From contig SNVD02014502.1 in NCBI GenBank assembly GCA_013180625.2, positions 124,001-188,000 of the forward strand: DNA of 64,000 nucleotides, given 5' to 3'. A program made the position numbers and the translations under genes. This DNA is from Boswellia sacra. Its lineage: Eukaryota; Streptophyta; Magnoliopsida; Sapindales; Burseraceae. Position 1 is the first letter of the stretch; every line of letters begins with the position of its first letter. The notes below the pieces were generated by a model that worked only from the letters and a program-made list of their open reading frames with translations, was not told where the DNA came from and made no database searches. Positions 36,499-48,393 of the stretch are shown here, in pieces.

Positions 36499-37121
36499 TC
36501 AGCGGGGCTGCTGGATGCGGCGGGAGCTGCTTTTTGGGTTCACATACTTGGCTGGCTTATCAGCATATTTGGCCGGCTCCATGGCCGACTTGGGAGATTT
36601 CAACAAGCTCAGATTTTTAATTCCAGCATCCTTTTCCAATCCTACCAACATTTCACATAAGAACTTCAGAACACTTTAAGCTCCACATCTAACAGCATTG
36701 TTAAAACTAAAATCATATACATGCTCTATGACATTCTCAGGAAGCATCAAAAGAGTCCATTCATACCAGTATTAGCAGCCAAATGTAACGGAGTTTTCAC
36801 TTCAGTTTCATAAGACAAGACAAAATCATCAAAATGGTGTTCCAAGGCAGGGAAAGTGGCACCAGCATCAAGGTCAAACGTATCCGGAAGTAAATCAGCA
36901 ATGTTGGTGGAATCAAAGCCATCATCCTCCTCTTCCTCAGCATTGTCATAAAAACCATCCGGACCCTGATGCTGGCTGAGCCAGTAGTCATGGTACCAGG
37001 TGGAGGTGGTGATCAGCTGCCACCATTCCGGGGAGAAATCCTCCACCTGGCGGAAAGCAGCAGGAATGAACAGTGGGGCATTAGGGTTCAAAGTTGATCT
37101 TCCTCCTGAAACCAGCGCCAT
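36499..37121 (-). CDS. ERD15: ERD15-like PAM2-motif protein (early responsive to dehydration)
   Basis: Two coding exons (37121-36767 and 36641-36499) join in phase to 165 aa, the usual ERD15 length. The PAM2 motif LNPNAPLFIP (residues 11-20) binds the MLLE domain of poly(A)-binding proteins. Next come VEDFSPEWWQLITTSTWYHDYW and an acidic middle (EEEEDDG, IADLLPDTFDLDAG). The second exon supplies the conserved basic tail EPAKYADKPAKYV...RRIQQPR. The splice joins ANTG to LEKDAGIKNLSLL. A probable 5' UTR intron spans 37702-37148 (donor after CCAAG, acceptor TTGTACAG). ERD15 is known in Arabidopsis as a stress-induced negative modulator of ABA responses. Confidence 0.93.
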
Positions 37122-37802
37122 CTTTCTCAATCACCTCACTTCTAAATCTGTACAAGTATACAATCCCAATTCAATTCAATCAAAACATAAGCAACATATA
37201 AGAGTTGCAAATATATAATCACTCCACGTCACTGCTACAACACTTGATATATAAAATGATCAGATAAAGATTAAGCTTATTATATGCTTCACCAGGGATG
37301 TCAAAACCAAGAATTAAATCCCAGTTTTGTAAGAACAAGTACGAAGATTTTAGAATCAGATCCAATCAACTTATCCGCTGGAAGTGAAGAAAACAAAAAA
37401 ACCTTAAAAATCTGAACTTTCATATCTTGCAACCTAAAATAAGATTTTTCTTTTCTCTTTTTTTAAAAAATAAAAAAAGGAGACAAACCCACTTCTAAGA
37501 TAGATCTATTAGTCAGTATTTCATAGCACAAATAATAAAAAGATCAGAAAGATCGGGTCTTTAATCAATCAAAACCGATTAAGGCTTAATTTTACCCACA
37601 GAAATTTATTAAAAAAAAAATCCTCAACTTTCTCAGCCCCAAACAAGGTAAAATACTTGGATGAGAAAATAAAAAAATCAGACAGAGAGAGAGATTTATT
37701 ACCTTGGAGCAAAACAAAATAACTGCTCTCGTTGGCTTTGGTTTTGGTTTTGGTTTGTGTCAGCTTTAAGCACCTGCTACGAGAGGGCCTCAAACAAGAT
37801 GA

Positions 37803-37812
37803 TATATATATA
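37803..37812 (-). promoter_or_regulatory. TATA box of the ERD15 gene
   Basis: The TATATATATA run is about 100 bases upstream of the 5' UTR intron donor at 37702, giving a short first leader exon. An ACGTGCCACC motif (about 38024) further upstream contains an ABRE-like ACGTG core, consistent with the known drought/ABA induction of the family. Confidence 0.55.
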
Positions 37813-40800
37813 GAAGGGGAGTTCCGAGCCTGTTCGCTTCGGGGTTTACGAGCCTGCTAGGTTCGGAGCTCGGACCCGCAACTTGTTTTCATTACATTGC
37901 AGCTGCCTGCGAGGAAGTTCCTAGCCGGTCACCATCCGGTTCCCAGTGACCACTGTTGTTTATTGACTTTTGACTTTTCCTAGCAGATTCTTGTTTACGC
38001 GTTCAAGTGTTTACCACAACCAAAACGTGCCACCTGTTTAGTCGTATGGGTCCCGGCCATTGTATATCTCTTACCGACCTCCTCCTTCTTGTCCGGACAG
38101 AGCTGGTTTTTCCTTATTATTATTATTTATTTTTTACAATTGGAAATTACGAAGTATTTTTTTAGGAGAAAAATTTTTCTACAACCCTCGTGATTTATGA
38201 AATTAAACTTGGCCGCCTTTGGTTTCAAAAAGTGACACTTTTCTTCTAAGATGTTGGTTGAGAATGTTAAAGCTAACAAATTTTAAAAAGTAGCTCCTAA
38301 GTTTTTTTTTTTTTTAAAGAAATTTTTTTTTCTCTCATGTCCTCTATTTTCCCTTCATCTTTTCAAACTCTATTTTTTTCATCTTTTCAAACACTGTTGT
38401 TTCTTGATGCTTATTTTTCATTTTAATTTATTTTATTAGTGATTTTTTCTGTACGGTTGTCTTTTTATCTGATTTTGTTATTTTAGGCTAATTTTATATT
38501 TTTCATATATGCATTTATCATGATTATTTTTTATTTTCAATTATTTTTAAGTTTAAGTCAGTTATAAGTACTAATATTTTTCTCTCTTTCTTGTTTGTAA
38601 GTTCATAAATTTAGTATTAGACATGTTGTAAATATATAAGATTATTGAACCTAGGAGTATTTATGTTATTACATCACTTAGCATATGTCAAAGGTGTGCA
38701 AATGACGGATGGTAATTGATGATGGGGAAAACTTGTGATATTTTTTTTTTTAAGAATCAGGATCCTCTCATGATTTTAGCTTCATCTTAACTTTTATAAA
38801 TATTTTTAAAACTATTAGTAGCTAAAGGGTGGTCAGAAGTTTGTTGTTTTTTAGAGTGTTTGCTTTTCAGAAATAGCTTTCTTAACATCGATATTGAAAA
38901 TTGGAATTTGAAAATTTTATTTAATACTAGTTTCGCTTAAAATTTTATTTCGGAGACTGCGAAATTATCTTTTGATATTCATAAATGAGGTGAGAAATAT
39001 TTTTAAGTTAATTATCTTTACCATTTAAAATATATTTTCAAATATTGCAGCCTACGTTTCTATTAACTGGAGAGTAACTCGCGTTACATGAAACTATAAG
39101 TTTGACTTTTAACAAATTTTTAAGGACGTTGACGATGATTTTTTATATTTTCAGTAAAGATTTTTAACCAATTGCGTTATAAGTGTCAGTTACTTGTGTT
39201 TTTTACTTTCCATTATGTGCTTCCATTAAAAAAATCTAACTATTTTTATATAATAGACATTATTAAAATTAATTTAAAAAAATCAACTTTTTTTGTTCCA
39301 ATTAACATCTAGTCATAGAATTGCAAAATTTGTGTTTCTTGAGAAAAAATCTAATCCACATGAAATTCATTCAAAACTTGTCCAACCAAAGATAGATTTC
39401 TTTACTTTAATTAAAGAAAAAAGTTGTAAAGCCGGTAAATTTTGTACTATAATAATCAAAGAAGATAAAGACCAAAGGTTAAAAAAATATTTAATAATGA
39501 AATGGTGATGAAAATGGGCCCAAGTTTAGGTAATGGAAGCCCTAATTTGCGCCAACTTCACATGGCTTGTTGGTGGGTATGGTAAGAGCATCATTCAAAT
39601 TGACATATCTTCCCCACCCAAACTTATTATAAATATCTATCGTACTTCTATTAATTAATATATTAACACCCTTGTTTCAACTTGTTGGTATGATAATGTT
39701 ATCGGATGGATCATGAGATTGATTGTTTATATAATTGACATGATAATATTATCAAATTAGTGAAATCAGTCCAAAATATTATTTCCATGTCTAATCTCTA
39801 TTATCAAATATAATGACATAGGGATTTATATATAATATGGATGATTTATTGATCTAATTAGTGGTAAAGGATGATCATTAAGTAAAGGGTAAGGTTAATG
39901 ATTCTTAATCATTGTTATACATGCATGAGTATTGTAAGAAAACCACATGCTTTGATAAATCTTTATCTTTTATTATTCGAAAATGTCAAAAGCCATTTTC
40001 ATGTAAATTACCTTTTCTTTTTTGTTGTGTTTTTTTGCGGGTGTGGGGGAAGAGGAAAATAATCATTAAATGCTTCTCGGAAAACCATTTTCTTATTGGA
40101 GTGTAACAAGTCTTCAAAACCTTTTCAAATGTGTGTGTGTTTTCTTAAATAATTCTAGAAAATATTTTAATTCCTTTCAACCAAATAGTATAAATTATTC
40201 ATATAAAAATGATTTTAAATATTTTTTAATTTTATAAAAAAATATAATATACTTGTTATTTTATGTAGGATTTGAAAATTAATAGGAGTTGAGATTAATT
40301 TTTGCTATTTCATTTTATTTGTTCCAATAATTAAAAATAAAGTAAAAAAGTTGTATTCCATATTGTTTTAAATTCATCATTTTTATACTTTTGATTGTAA
40401 TAAATGACTTATTAAAAATTTAAATAAAAATTGTTGCGTATTAAAAGATCTGCATCCTATTTGGAAATGACAAAAATCCCTAATCACCTTAGATTGGCCC
40501 TAGTTTGAGTGACCCAGGGGGCAACAGTAAACCTCAGTCCAAGGGCACAATTTAGTCATTTAATTGAAACTCCAGAGGAGGCCCACATTGGAATTAACCT
40601 CAACACAATCCTTATATTGGGCTCCGTGCATGTACTATTTCTAGCCCATTTGATTTATAGTTTCGGTTGGCCCATATAATTTTCTTAGACCAAATGATTT
40701 ATTCGTGAGATTTAAAATGGTTTGCATGTGAAATGAGAACAAATGATTTATTACAGATGAAGTTCCAAATAAATGGAATTGGGAAAACTTATGGTGTATT

Positions 40801-41330
40801 TGTTTTTTCAATTTTGTATTTTTATTTTCAAAATTTAATAATAATATGTGATTGGTTTTGAATTTTTTTAACTTTAAAAATGATATATGGTTGATATTAA
40901 TTTAAAATGTATTGATCAATATACATTTTCAGAAAATGTTTTCTGAATTTGAAAACAAACTAGGGTCTTTAGGGGCAAGCCTCTTACCCCCAACCTAAAT
41001 TCGGAAGTCCCCAACCTCCAAAAAACCCAAGGGTGGGGTTAACGACAAAAGTCATGGTTTTGGTATAGGGTCAATATTGTCAAACTCAACCCCTGGGTGT
41101 TGCCATCCCCAATCATCACCATAATATAAACAATATCAATATAAGCCATGACAAAAATTTCCAACCATTAGATCAGTGATCAAGGTGACAAGGTCCTAAT
41201 TTAAAATTATTGTCTTTAGCTCCTTACAAGGCTATAAAAAACATAGAGCAATTCAAATATTGTTGTCCATAAGCTTGTCAATGTTACATTAGTAAGCCAA
41301 GTGAACCCTAAAGAATGAGAAAATATTTTA
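37813..41330. other. Intergenic, AT-rich
   Basis: The ERD15 promoter lies at the left end. From about 38100 it is AT-rich with many homopolymer runs. No coding pattern, RNA gene or repeat boundary is recognised until the LTR element. Confidence 0.5.
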
Positions 41331-41335
41331 ACTTA

Positions 41336-41702
41336 TGTTATGGCCATAACAAAATTGGGCCTCAATTAAGTCTAAGCCCACTTTTAGAGCCCATTGTTTG
41401 GCGTATTATCTGGGTCTCACAATGAGTCATCCTGACTTCTATATAAACCCTCCGAATTATTACTCAAGGTATGCACACTTTTCTGAACTCATTATCTCTC
41501 TAAATTTCCTTTGCTTTTGCATTTGAGAGCTTCTCTCTCTAGGAAATTCTCCCAGAAAATTCCGGAGTGCCGGAAACTGACTTGAGCGTCGGAGGGTTTT
41601 CGCCGGCACCCCTGACTATTTTTCTTTGCTCACAGGATTGGACCCGACGTACAATTCGAGCTCCGACTCGCTTCCCGGCCATCTGGAAATCGTGCATTAA
41701 CA
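41336..41702 (+). repeat. 5' LTR
   Basis: It is 367 bp, TG...CA bounded, with a TATA box (TATAAA at 41442-41447). It differs from the 3' LTR by a few substitutions, a short indel near 41510 and a small GC-rich insertion present only in the 3' copy. Confidence 0.93.
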
Positions 41703-41703
41703 G

Positions 41704-41722
41704 TTGGCGCTATCTGTGGGAA
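41704..41722 (+). promoter_or_regulatory. Primer-binding site of the LTR element
   Basis: TTGGCGCTATCTGTGGGAA begins one base after the LTR end. It resembles the TGGCGCCGTCTGTGGGAA-type sequence common just inside plant gypsy LTRs. The matching tRNA was not identified. Confidence 0.6.
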
Positions 41723-41991
41723 ACGAACCCACGACCACATGGTTAAAAGCCAACATGAAGTATGATGCCAATCCCGACAGTGATCGCATCGAAGTATGTA
41801 AGTTTTACACTCTCAGAAAAGACATTAGTAGGCATGAAACGCTCAGCACTTTGAGACAATTCGCGAAGGTAGTCTCCACATGTCGAGCTACTTTGAAAGC
41901 CCGTACTATCAAAGGTAAAACGCCTAGGTAGCTGAGAGGTTGGGGGTAACTTACTTCCAGTAGGCTTTGAGACTGCTACTTCGTCCACAGG

Positions 41992-43340
41992 CTAAACAGA
42001 GGTTGACTTATTAGGAACAGACTTCCGTATGGGAATCTCCTTGTGACCACTGGCTTTCCTCTTCAAAGGTCCAAGAGTTGGAGGACTTCCACTCCGTTTC
42101 TTCTGGGAAGGACCAGGCCTGTCATGCGTGAAGGGCTTAAGAGGCATTCTGGCTTCGAGTTGGGCAAACTGCTTCTTGGTGGGATGTAAAGGAAATAGAC
42201 CTGCACAAAAATAAAACTGGTAAGAAAGCAAACACATGCTTGATGAAGTGAGGTAAGATCATAAAGTAATAATCAAGCTTACCTTCCGGAGGAATGGGAG
42301 GTGACAAGCCAAGGCGGATCAATTGCTCCCGATTAGTGAGGCTATTCACGTTCTTCGAGTCAATGGGTAGCTTGAGTACCTCTTGCAAGTCGTTTCTTTT
42401 TTTTTGAGATAAAAGCGGGCGTTTGGTCCAAGGAGCTGCAATAAAAAAAGAAAAAAAGGGGGGTCAGTTGATCAGAGTTTTTATAATGAAAATAGATAAG
42501 GTATCATTATAATAAGGTACCACAAAAGCCAAAACATCTCCTAATCCTCGACTTCTCTCCCTTTGGATGGGCACCTTCTTGATACTTCCAACTGCCACCA
42601 CACCAGAATTGTTTATACTTCCATTCTTTTACATGTGAGGGAATGTCAAAAAGATGGTTGGGGTCATCCGTCTTCCCCCGCTGGGATATGTAATAGTAAC
42701 CTGTTTTCTCTCCGTTCGGTGGGTGAATGGCAAAAATGTACTTAACATGGTTGGTGGTAGGATCACCAAGACCAGCGCTTCTGAATAAACTTTGAAATGC
42801 TATCAGAAGTCTCCATCCATTAGCCGACAATTGGGTAGGGGCAATGCCCATAGCATCGAGCATCCGTCGAACATAATTATCAAAAGGAACCCGGAGACCA
42901 GCTCTCAGTAGTTCTAAGCTTAAGCCGATGACACCTCGTGGTGGCCTACTCCACCGATCACCTTTCCTCGGAAGAAATAGGATAACTGAATCCGGGATAA
43001 GGAAATGGGCTCTATATATTTTTAATCGGTCACCCGGGAGTTGATTATCAATATGGTCAGCCTCCCATCACTTTTCAACTTCAGGATCACTATCTGAGGT
43101 AGCAGAGGACGACCAGTCGCTCTCCCCCTCAGCATCTACCACCTTATGATTAACTAAATTATGCCCTAGCTCACGATCCTGACCGAAAAAATTCTGATAA
43201 AACTCATTAACCTCTTTACGGTTAGTCGTAGGATCCTCATTCCTTGTGGACTGGGTTTGATGACTCGGTTCCCCCCGTAGCATTGTCACAGTAGTTTTAA
43301 TTCTAACCATCTGCACAGTTAAAGAGGAGTCGTTAGTCAT
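41992..43340 (-). pseudogene. Antisense spliced gene in the LTR element, PF04195-like 'putative gypsy type transposon' protein, one in-frame stop
   Basis: Antisense to the element, three exons join in phase: 43340-42521, 42435-42283 and 42200-41992, about 394 codons from ATG 43340. Both introns are GT-AG. The N-terminus is acidic and Ser-rich (EGESDWSSSATSDSDPEVEK). A TGA at 43068-43070 interrupts the frame just before WEADHIDNQLPGDRLKIYRA. The core VPFDNYVRRMLDAMGIAP, then QLSANGWRLLIAFQSLF and YYYISQRGK, resembles the plant family long labelled 'putative gypsy type transposon' (Pfam PF04195). Exons 2-3 give APWTKRPLLSQKKRNDLQEV and a basic Ser/Pro/Lys tail. Its function is unknown. Without the TGA the gene would be intact. 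Confidence 0.75.
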
Positions 43341-43599
43341 CAAACCAAGTCTACTAAGGAAGGGAAGAGATGAAAGAAAAGAAATGCTAGGGGACTATAT
43401 TGATAGTTTTCCAAAATAGCCCTTGAAAAATACTTTTTGCCCTTGAAAAGAAAAATATCACGTTGGTCCTTGGCCACTATATAGTTGATTTTCCTTTAAA
43501 AAAAAATTCAAGTTTTAGGATTTTGCAAAATGCCCCCTATTCATAAGTTTTCTAAAGTGGCAAAATAATCCCTCTTCATAAGTTTTCTAAAGTGGCAGA

Positions 43600-43910
43600 A
43601 AGACCCCTACAAGTGAAATTTCCAAAAGTTGCAGGAACACCCCTGCGGCTAAAAAACGAAGTTTCTAAAATTTACGAAAACACCCCGCGGTTAAAAAACG
43701 AAGCTTCCAAAATTTGCGGAGACACCCCCGCGGTTAAAAAACGAAGCTTCCAAAATTTGCGGAGACACCCACGCGACTAAAAAACGAAGTTTTCAAAATT
43801 TGTGGAAACACCCCCGCGGTTAAAAAACGAAGCTTCCAAAATTTGCGGAGACACCCTCGCGACTAAAAAACAAAGTTTAAAAAAATTACAGAAACACCCC
43901 CGCAATTATT
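43600..43910. repeat. Tandem array of about 43-bp units inside the LTR element
   Basis: Successive units contain AAAAAACGAAGCTTCCAAAA followed by TTTGCGGAGACACCCCCGCGG, with a period of about 43 bp; at least six are recognisable, and the outer ones are degenerate. The array lies upstream of the antisense gene's start and of the GC-rich block. Confidence 0.8.
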
Positions 43911-43949
43911 TAAATTTTTTCAGAGAAGTCCCTGCAAGTTACGTAACCT

Positions 43950-44215
43950 CCGCATGCCGCATGTAGCACGCCCAGCGCCTCGCGGGCTCGCCCCCGCGCG
44001 CCCAGCGCCCCGCGGGCTCGCCCATGCGCCCAGCCTTCGCCGGCTCGCCCATGCGCACCCAGCCCTCGCGAGCTCGCCCATGCGCACCCAGCCTGCGCTG
44101 CTCACCCCTGCGCGCATAGCAGCTCGCCCTTGCTAGTTTGCTGCGCACATCGCTCGCCCACGCGAGCTTGCTCTCCCTTCACGCAGAACTAGCCCCTCGC
44201 GGGCTCTCCCTTTGG
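43950..44215. repeat. GC-rich tandem repeat block (GCCCATGCGC...CTCGCC)
   Basis: Imperfect units of about 30 bp built on CGCGGGCTCGCCC and CATGCGC[A]CCCAGC make this the most GC-rich patch in the window. Open frames on both strands (Ala/Arg/Pro or Gly/Ala/Arg rich) follow from the repeat, and I do not call them genes. Confidence 0.75.
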
Positions 44216-44747
44216 CAGGTTTCGGTAAGTATTTTTTTGGTTAGTATTTTCAGCCTACCGAGTTCATTGTTGCATGTTAAAATGCTACATGAACGTCCTA
44301 CCCGCCCTCTTTTATGTATGTTTTATAATACAAAGCATACAAATTAATTTTAACCATGCAAAAAAAAAAAACACACAGTAACAACCTCAAAAAATTAAGC
44401 CTAATCCATGCATTCTAAAGTATACGCAAGAAAGAAGGGCTTACTTGTGGCGGTTGGAAAAATGTGCTTGCCCTAGAAAGTTCTTGCTCGGATTGGAGAA
44501 TTCTACTTGCTTGGATCGCCTACACTGCTTGCCTCCAAAGTGCTCCCTTCTATTTTTGAGCAAACCCCACTCCCCAACACTTGTTATCTTATAAATGGCA
44601 CCAATTTAAGATTTAAGTCACACTAAGCATGCATATGTAATAAATTACATCTTCGGTCCAGCCTCCTAATATATTTAATTTATAGCCCAGAATAACTAAA
44701 TCGTCCCTACGGCGACCCGTTAGTTGACTTAGGCCTGGGGGGACTAC

Positions 44748-45119
44748 TGTTATGGCCATAACAAAATTGGGCCTCAATTAAGTCTAAGCCCACTTTTAGA
44801 GCCCATTGTTTGGCCTATTATCTGGGTCCCACAATGAGTCATCCTGACTTCTATATAACCCTCCGAATTATTACTCAAGGTATGCACACTTTTCTGAACT
44901 CATTCTCTCTCTAAATTTCCTTCGCTTTTGAGAGCTTCTCTCTCTAGGAAATTCTCCCAGAAAATTCCAGAGTGCCGGAAACTGACTTGAGCGTCGGAGG
45001 GTTTTCGTCGGCACCACCGCCGGTACCCCTGACTGTTTTTCTTTGCTCACAGGATTGGACCCGACGTACAATTCGAGCTCCGACCCGCTTCCCGGCCATC
45101 TGGAAATCGTGCATTAACA
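44748..45119 (+). repeat. 3' LTR
   Basis: This 372-bp direct copy of the 5' LTR is preceded by a purine-rich AGGCCTGGGGGGAC tract and ends TTAACA against the ACTTA target repeat. Confidence 0.93.
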
Positions 45120-45124
45120 ACTTA

Positions 45125-48100
45125 AATATAGACATCAATATCTAACCATTTATTTAACTAAATTTGATTGCTAAGATTTTGCTAAGATAGCATCTCAAAT
45201 TAACTTAAATGTAATTTCTTTAATAGAAAACCTGATGTGGAAATCAAAAGTCTCCTAGTTGGGACTTCTTCTTCCTTTTACCGTGTTTGACAGCCATTGT
45301 AGAGGCATCTCTCCAGCAAAGTGCAAAGCAAAATGGAAAAAAAATAAGCCATTTAACCAAAAATATTGGGAAGGAAAATTTAAAAGGAATCGTGGGTTGT
45401 CGTTGATAAATGAATTTTGAGAGCCTAAAAGTTTGTTTGTGAAAAGAGTGGTATTCGATATAGTGGATTATTTAAGTAAATTGAGTCTTGTGCATAGCAA
45501 GTTAGCAACAAGAGTCTTGAATTTTTAATTGAAAATTATAAAAATTAGGCTTTATTTCTTCCGCTCTCAAATCTTGAAGCTCTTAACATGTCCAATGAGG
45601 GGAAAAAAAACTTTTTGAGTGTTGAAGAAACCATTTGCAGGCCTTATTTGTTCTTTCTTGAAGGGCTATGGAAAATCTTTTGCACATGGGAACATGAAAA
45701 TGCTATTATAATTGGTTCATTGACATTATAAAATATAAAACTTAATTTGATACCCAGGAAAGATTTCTCGTTGATTGTACCGCAACTTAAGTTTCTTCCC
45801 AAACAAAAGAGATAAAAAAAATAAGAATGATGTTATTTCATCTTTCTTCTTTTTATTGGCACCTCAGCATCATTTATTTTAAATTATGTTTTAACTTTTT
45901 AATTAGATGCCAACTCAGCATTTATTTAAATCCTTGGATCAAAGTAAATAGATGGTTAGATAAGTCAAAAATTTAAATTAAAATATATCATCTCTTATCT
46001 AATTATATAGAACATGTAAATCTTTAGCAAATTTAATAGTAATCATGTATGGTATGAGTTTTTAGTTTTTTTTTTAATAAAAAATTATTGATTATGACCA
46101 AATGAAGGGCAACAAAAATCTTTGTATAAATGATAAAAATCAAACAACTGTTGTATTTAACAATAAAACAAACGATAGGGGAGGTGGATGACATTAAACC
46201 GATATGAAGTGTCCATAATTAATAAATTAAAACATACAAGTGGTGAAAAAAATTTTCCTCAAAATTTTTCTTATCATATTTCACTTTTTCAATTTATTAA
46301 GTACTCCAACAAGTTCTCGTGTTTATGATAATTATTTTTTAAGATTTATTTAACAATTTCTGATTTTCTTCATTTTAGAGATAAAAAAATTTCTTTTATA
46401 GGAGTTTTAAACTATTAAATACCTACTAATTTACCATCTAATTAGTAGTTCATATAAAATTGGAAGAAAAGTTACAGATTTTTTTTTTATTGGTGAAAGA
46501 AAATTAATTGTCTAGCGAGCGAGTCAGAACTTGACTAAGAAATGGAGATAGGATCATAGAATGATGCAAAACAAGTAGGATAGAAAAAAGTACAGGTCAT
46601 AAGTGTATAAAAATTATAAATGAGTATCTAAAATTATAAATAGTACCGATAAAATTTTTATATACTCATTTACATCTTTTATATAATTTATATAGTTCTG
46701 ATACTATATTAAATCTAAAAACTTAAACTTGGGTTTTCTATGCATCAATCCTAGAACCAAAAGTCAAAAATTGGTGGCTTGCGCTTGATAAAAAAAATAT
46801 AGGTTATTGGCCCAAGTTACTAGGCTGGAGGGGGTTTTGATATATCAGATAGGGCATGCCCAGCTATGGGAAGTGGGCATTTTGCTGAAGAAGTATGATA
46901 AAAGGCAGCGTATGTGGCTGAACTTAAATTTGTCGACGAATCAAATAAGTGTGAGGCCCTTAAAGTAACTTTTACAATTATTCAATAACAATCCTCAATG
47001 TTATAACATAACCCCTTTAAAAGGATTAAAAGATGAATGAAGAGGCTTCTTTTTTGCGGCCTGGTGGAAATTGTGGAAAGTAGTCTTCGAATACCATCTA
47101 GATCACTTCTAATAAAATAAAAGATGTTCAACATTAATATAAATGAAATAGGGAAAATTAGAAAATAATATAAATTAGAGAGCTTTTTTGATAAATAACC
47201 ATCTTTATGAAAATTTACCTACTATGATCATGTTCGATGTCCGACGTTATCCGACGAGCGCATCCAACAACATCTAATGATGTTCGACATTTAAGAGAGA
47301 ATCATGGTATACAAATTTTCAGGGACAGAATTATTTTTGTTAGAGTTGTTAAACAACGTTTAACATTAACTAAAATCTTACCTAGAATTGTATGTTGATT
47401 TGATGTTGAATTTGGCTAGGTTATTAAAAAAATTAGTAAAACTTGGAAAAAAGAAAAATCTTTAACTTGGTTATTTTTTATTATATTAAAAAAAGTAAAG
47501 AAATTAATGGCAAAGCTTAATTATTCTGTTCTCCATCATTGATTCTGAGCCAATCTTTCACCTCCACTACCACAAGCTTTTAGATTGCATGCAAACAAAC
47601 AGAATAAGTCACGGGAGCAAACTAACATAAGCAACGAGAATACCTAACGTTACCCTCAATGGTCTTGATGGGCGGCTAATACAGAGCCACATACGCATGC
47701 ACACAGTCTCTCTCTCATATTTCCAAGATCATTACACAAAGACAAAACAAGTGAATGGATCGAAGAACAAACAGAAGAGTTCACGAGAACTTGATAGACC
47801 TACTAGAAGAGCTCTTATATGTGAAGACAACGTTTCTGTATTAATTCTATTTGTATAATTCATTAATTCTTTTTCTTTCACAATCCGTTGCACTACTTAC
47901 CAAATCTTGATTGGAATTAGAGGGCCCTTTGAAACCTAATAAGAACATGTGAATGCACATGTGCAGTGGCTCCCTATCATTTTCATCTTAGCACTTCACA
48001 TGGAAAGGAATCAGAAGAAATCTGTGACAATAGCTACGTGTCAACCCTTATTAGCTTTGAGAATGTGATGAACGGTTTGATTTAATTTTCTTATCTTTGT

Positions 48101-48233
48101 CTATTATATACGGATCATGATTCTCCCTTAATTTGATTTTCGTATGATGAGCAAAGTTAAAAGGATTACTATATAATTAAAAAATCTAACTATAATATTA
48201 TTCTGATGAGTATGTTTATAGTCTTCAACTGTC
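45125..48233. other. Intergenic, AT-rich; GASA gene promoter at right end
   Basis: No gene or RNA gene is recognised. About 46590-46690 contains mirrored TATAAAAATTATAAATGAG / CTCATTTACATC-type sequence, possibly a worn relative of the CGTAAAT MITE family. Confidence 0.45.
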
Positions 48234-48241
48234 TATAAATA
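48234..48241 (+). promoter_or_regulatory. TATA box of the GASA gene
   Basis: TATAAATA lies about 155 bases upstream of the start codon, which predicts a 5' leader of roughly 120-130 bases rich in CT (CTTCTTCGCCTCTCCTCTT). Confidence 0.65.
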
Positions 48242-48393
48242 TTTCCCAAATGCATGCTTCCACATGCCCCATCTCACTCAAAGTTTCTTCTTCGCCTCTC
48301 CTCTTACTGATCACTTCTCTGTGTACCGATCACTTTAGTCATTGTTTAACAGCAACATAATATATATATCTTCCTTTATAACAGGCAATATTA

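Larger units (their letters stand above)
41336..45119 (+). mobile_element. Complete non-autonomous LTR retrotransposon (gypsy-like, no RT seen)
   Basis: Two near-identical direct LTRs starting TGTTATGG and ending TTAACA (41336-41702, 44748-45119) are bounded by a perfect 5-bp target duplication ACTTA (41331-41335 and 45120-45124). A primer-binding-like TTGGCGCTATCTGTGGGAA follows the 5' LTR, and a purine-rich AGGCCTGGGGGGAC precedes the 3' LTR. The 3.8-kb body has no reverse transcriptase, integrase or protease. It holds an antisense spliced gene (41992-43340) and two tandem-repeat blocks. The PBS style resembles Ty3/gypsy elements of the Tat group, some of which carry antisense ORFs. LTR similarity and intact TSD suggest a recent insertion. 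Confidence 0.93.

Noticed and set aside
43954..44148. Ala/Pro/Arg-rich ORFs in the GC-rich block
   Set aside because: Low-complexity frames on both strands produced by tandem repeats.
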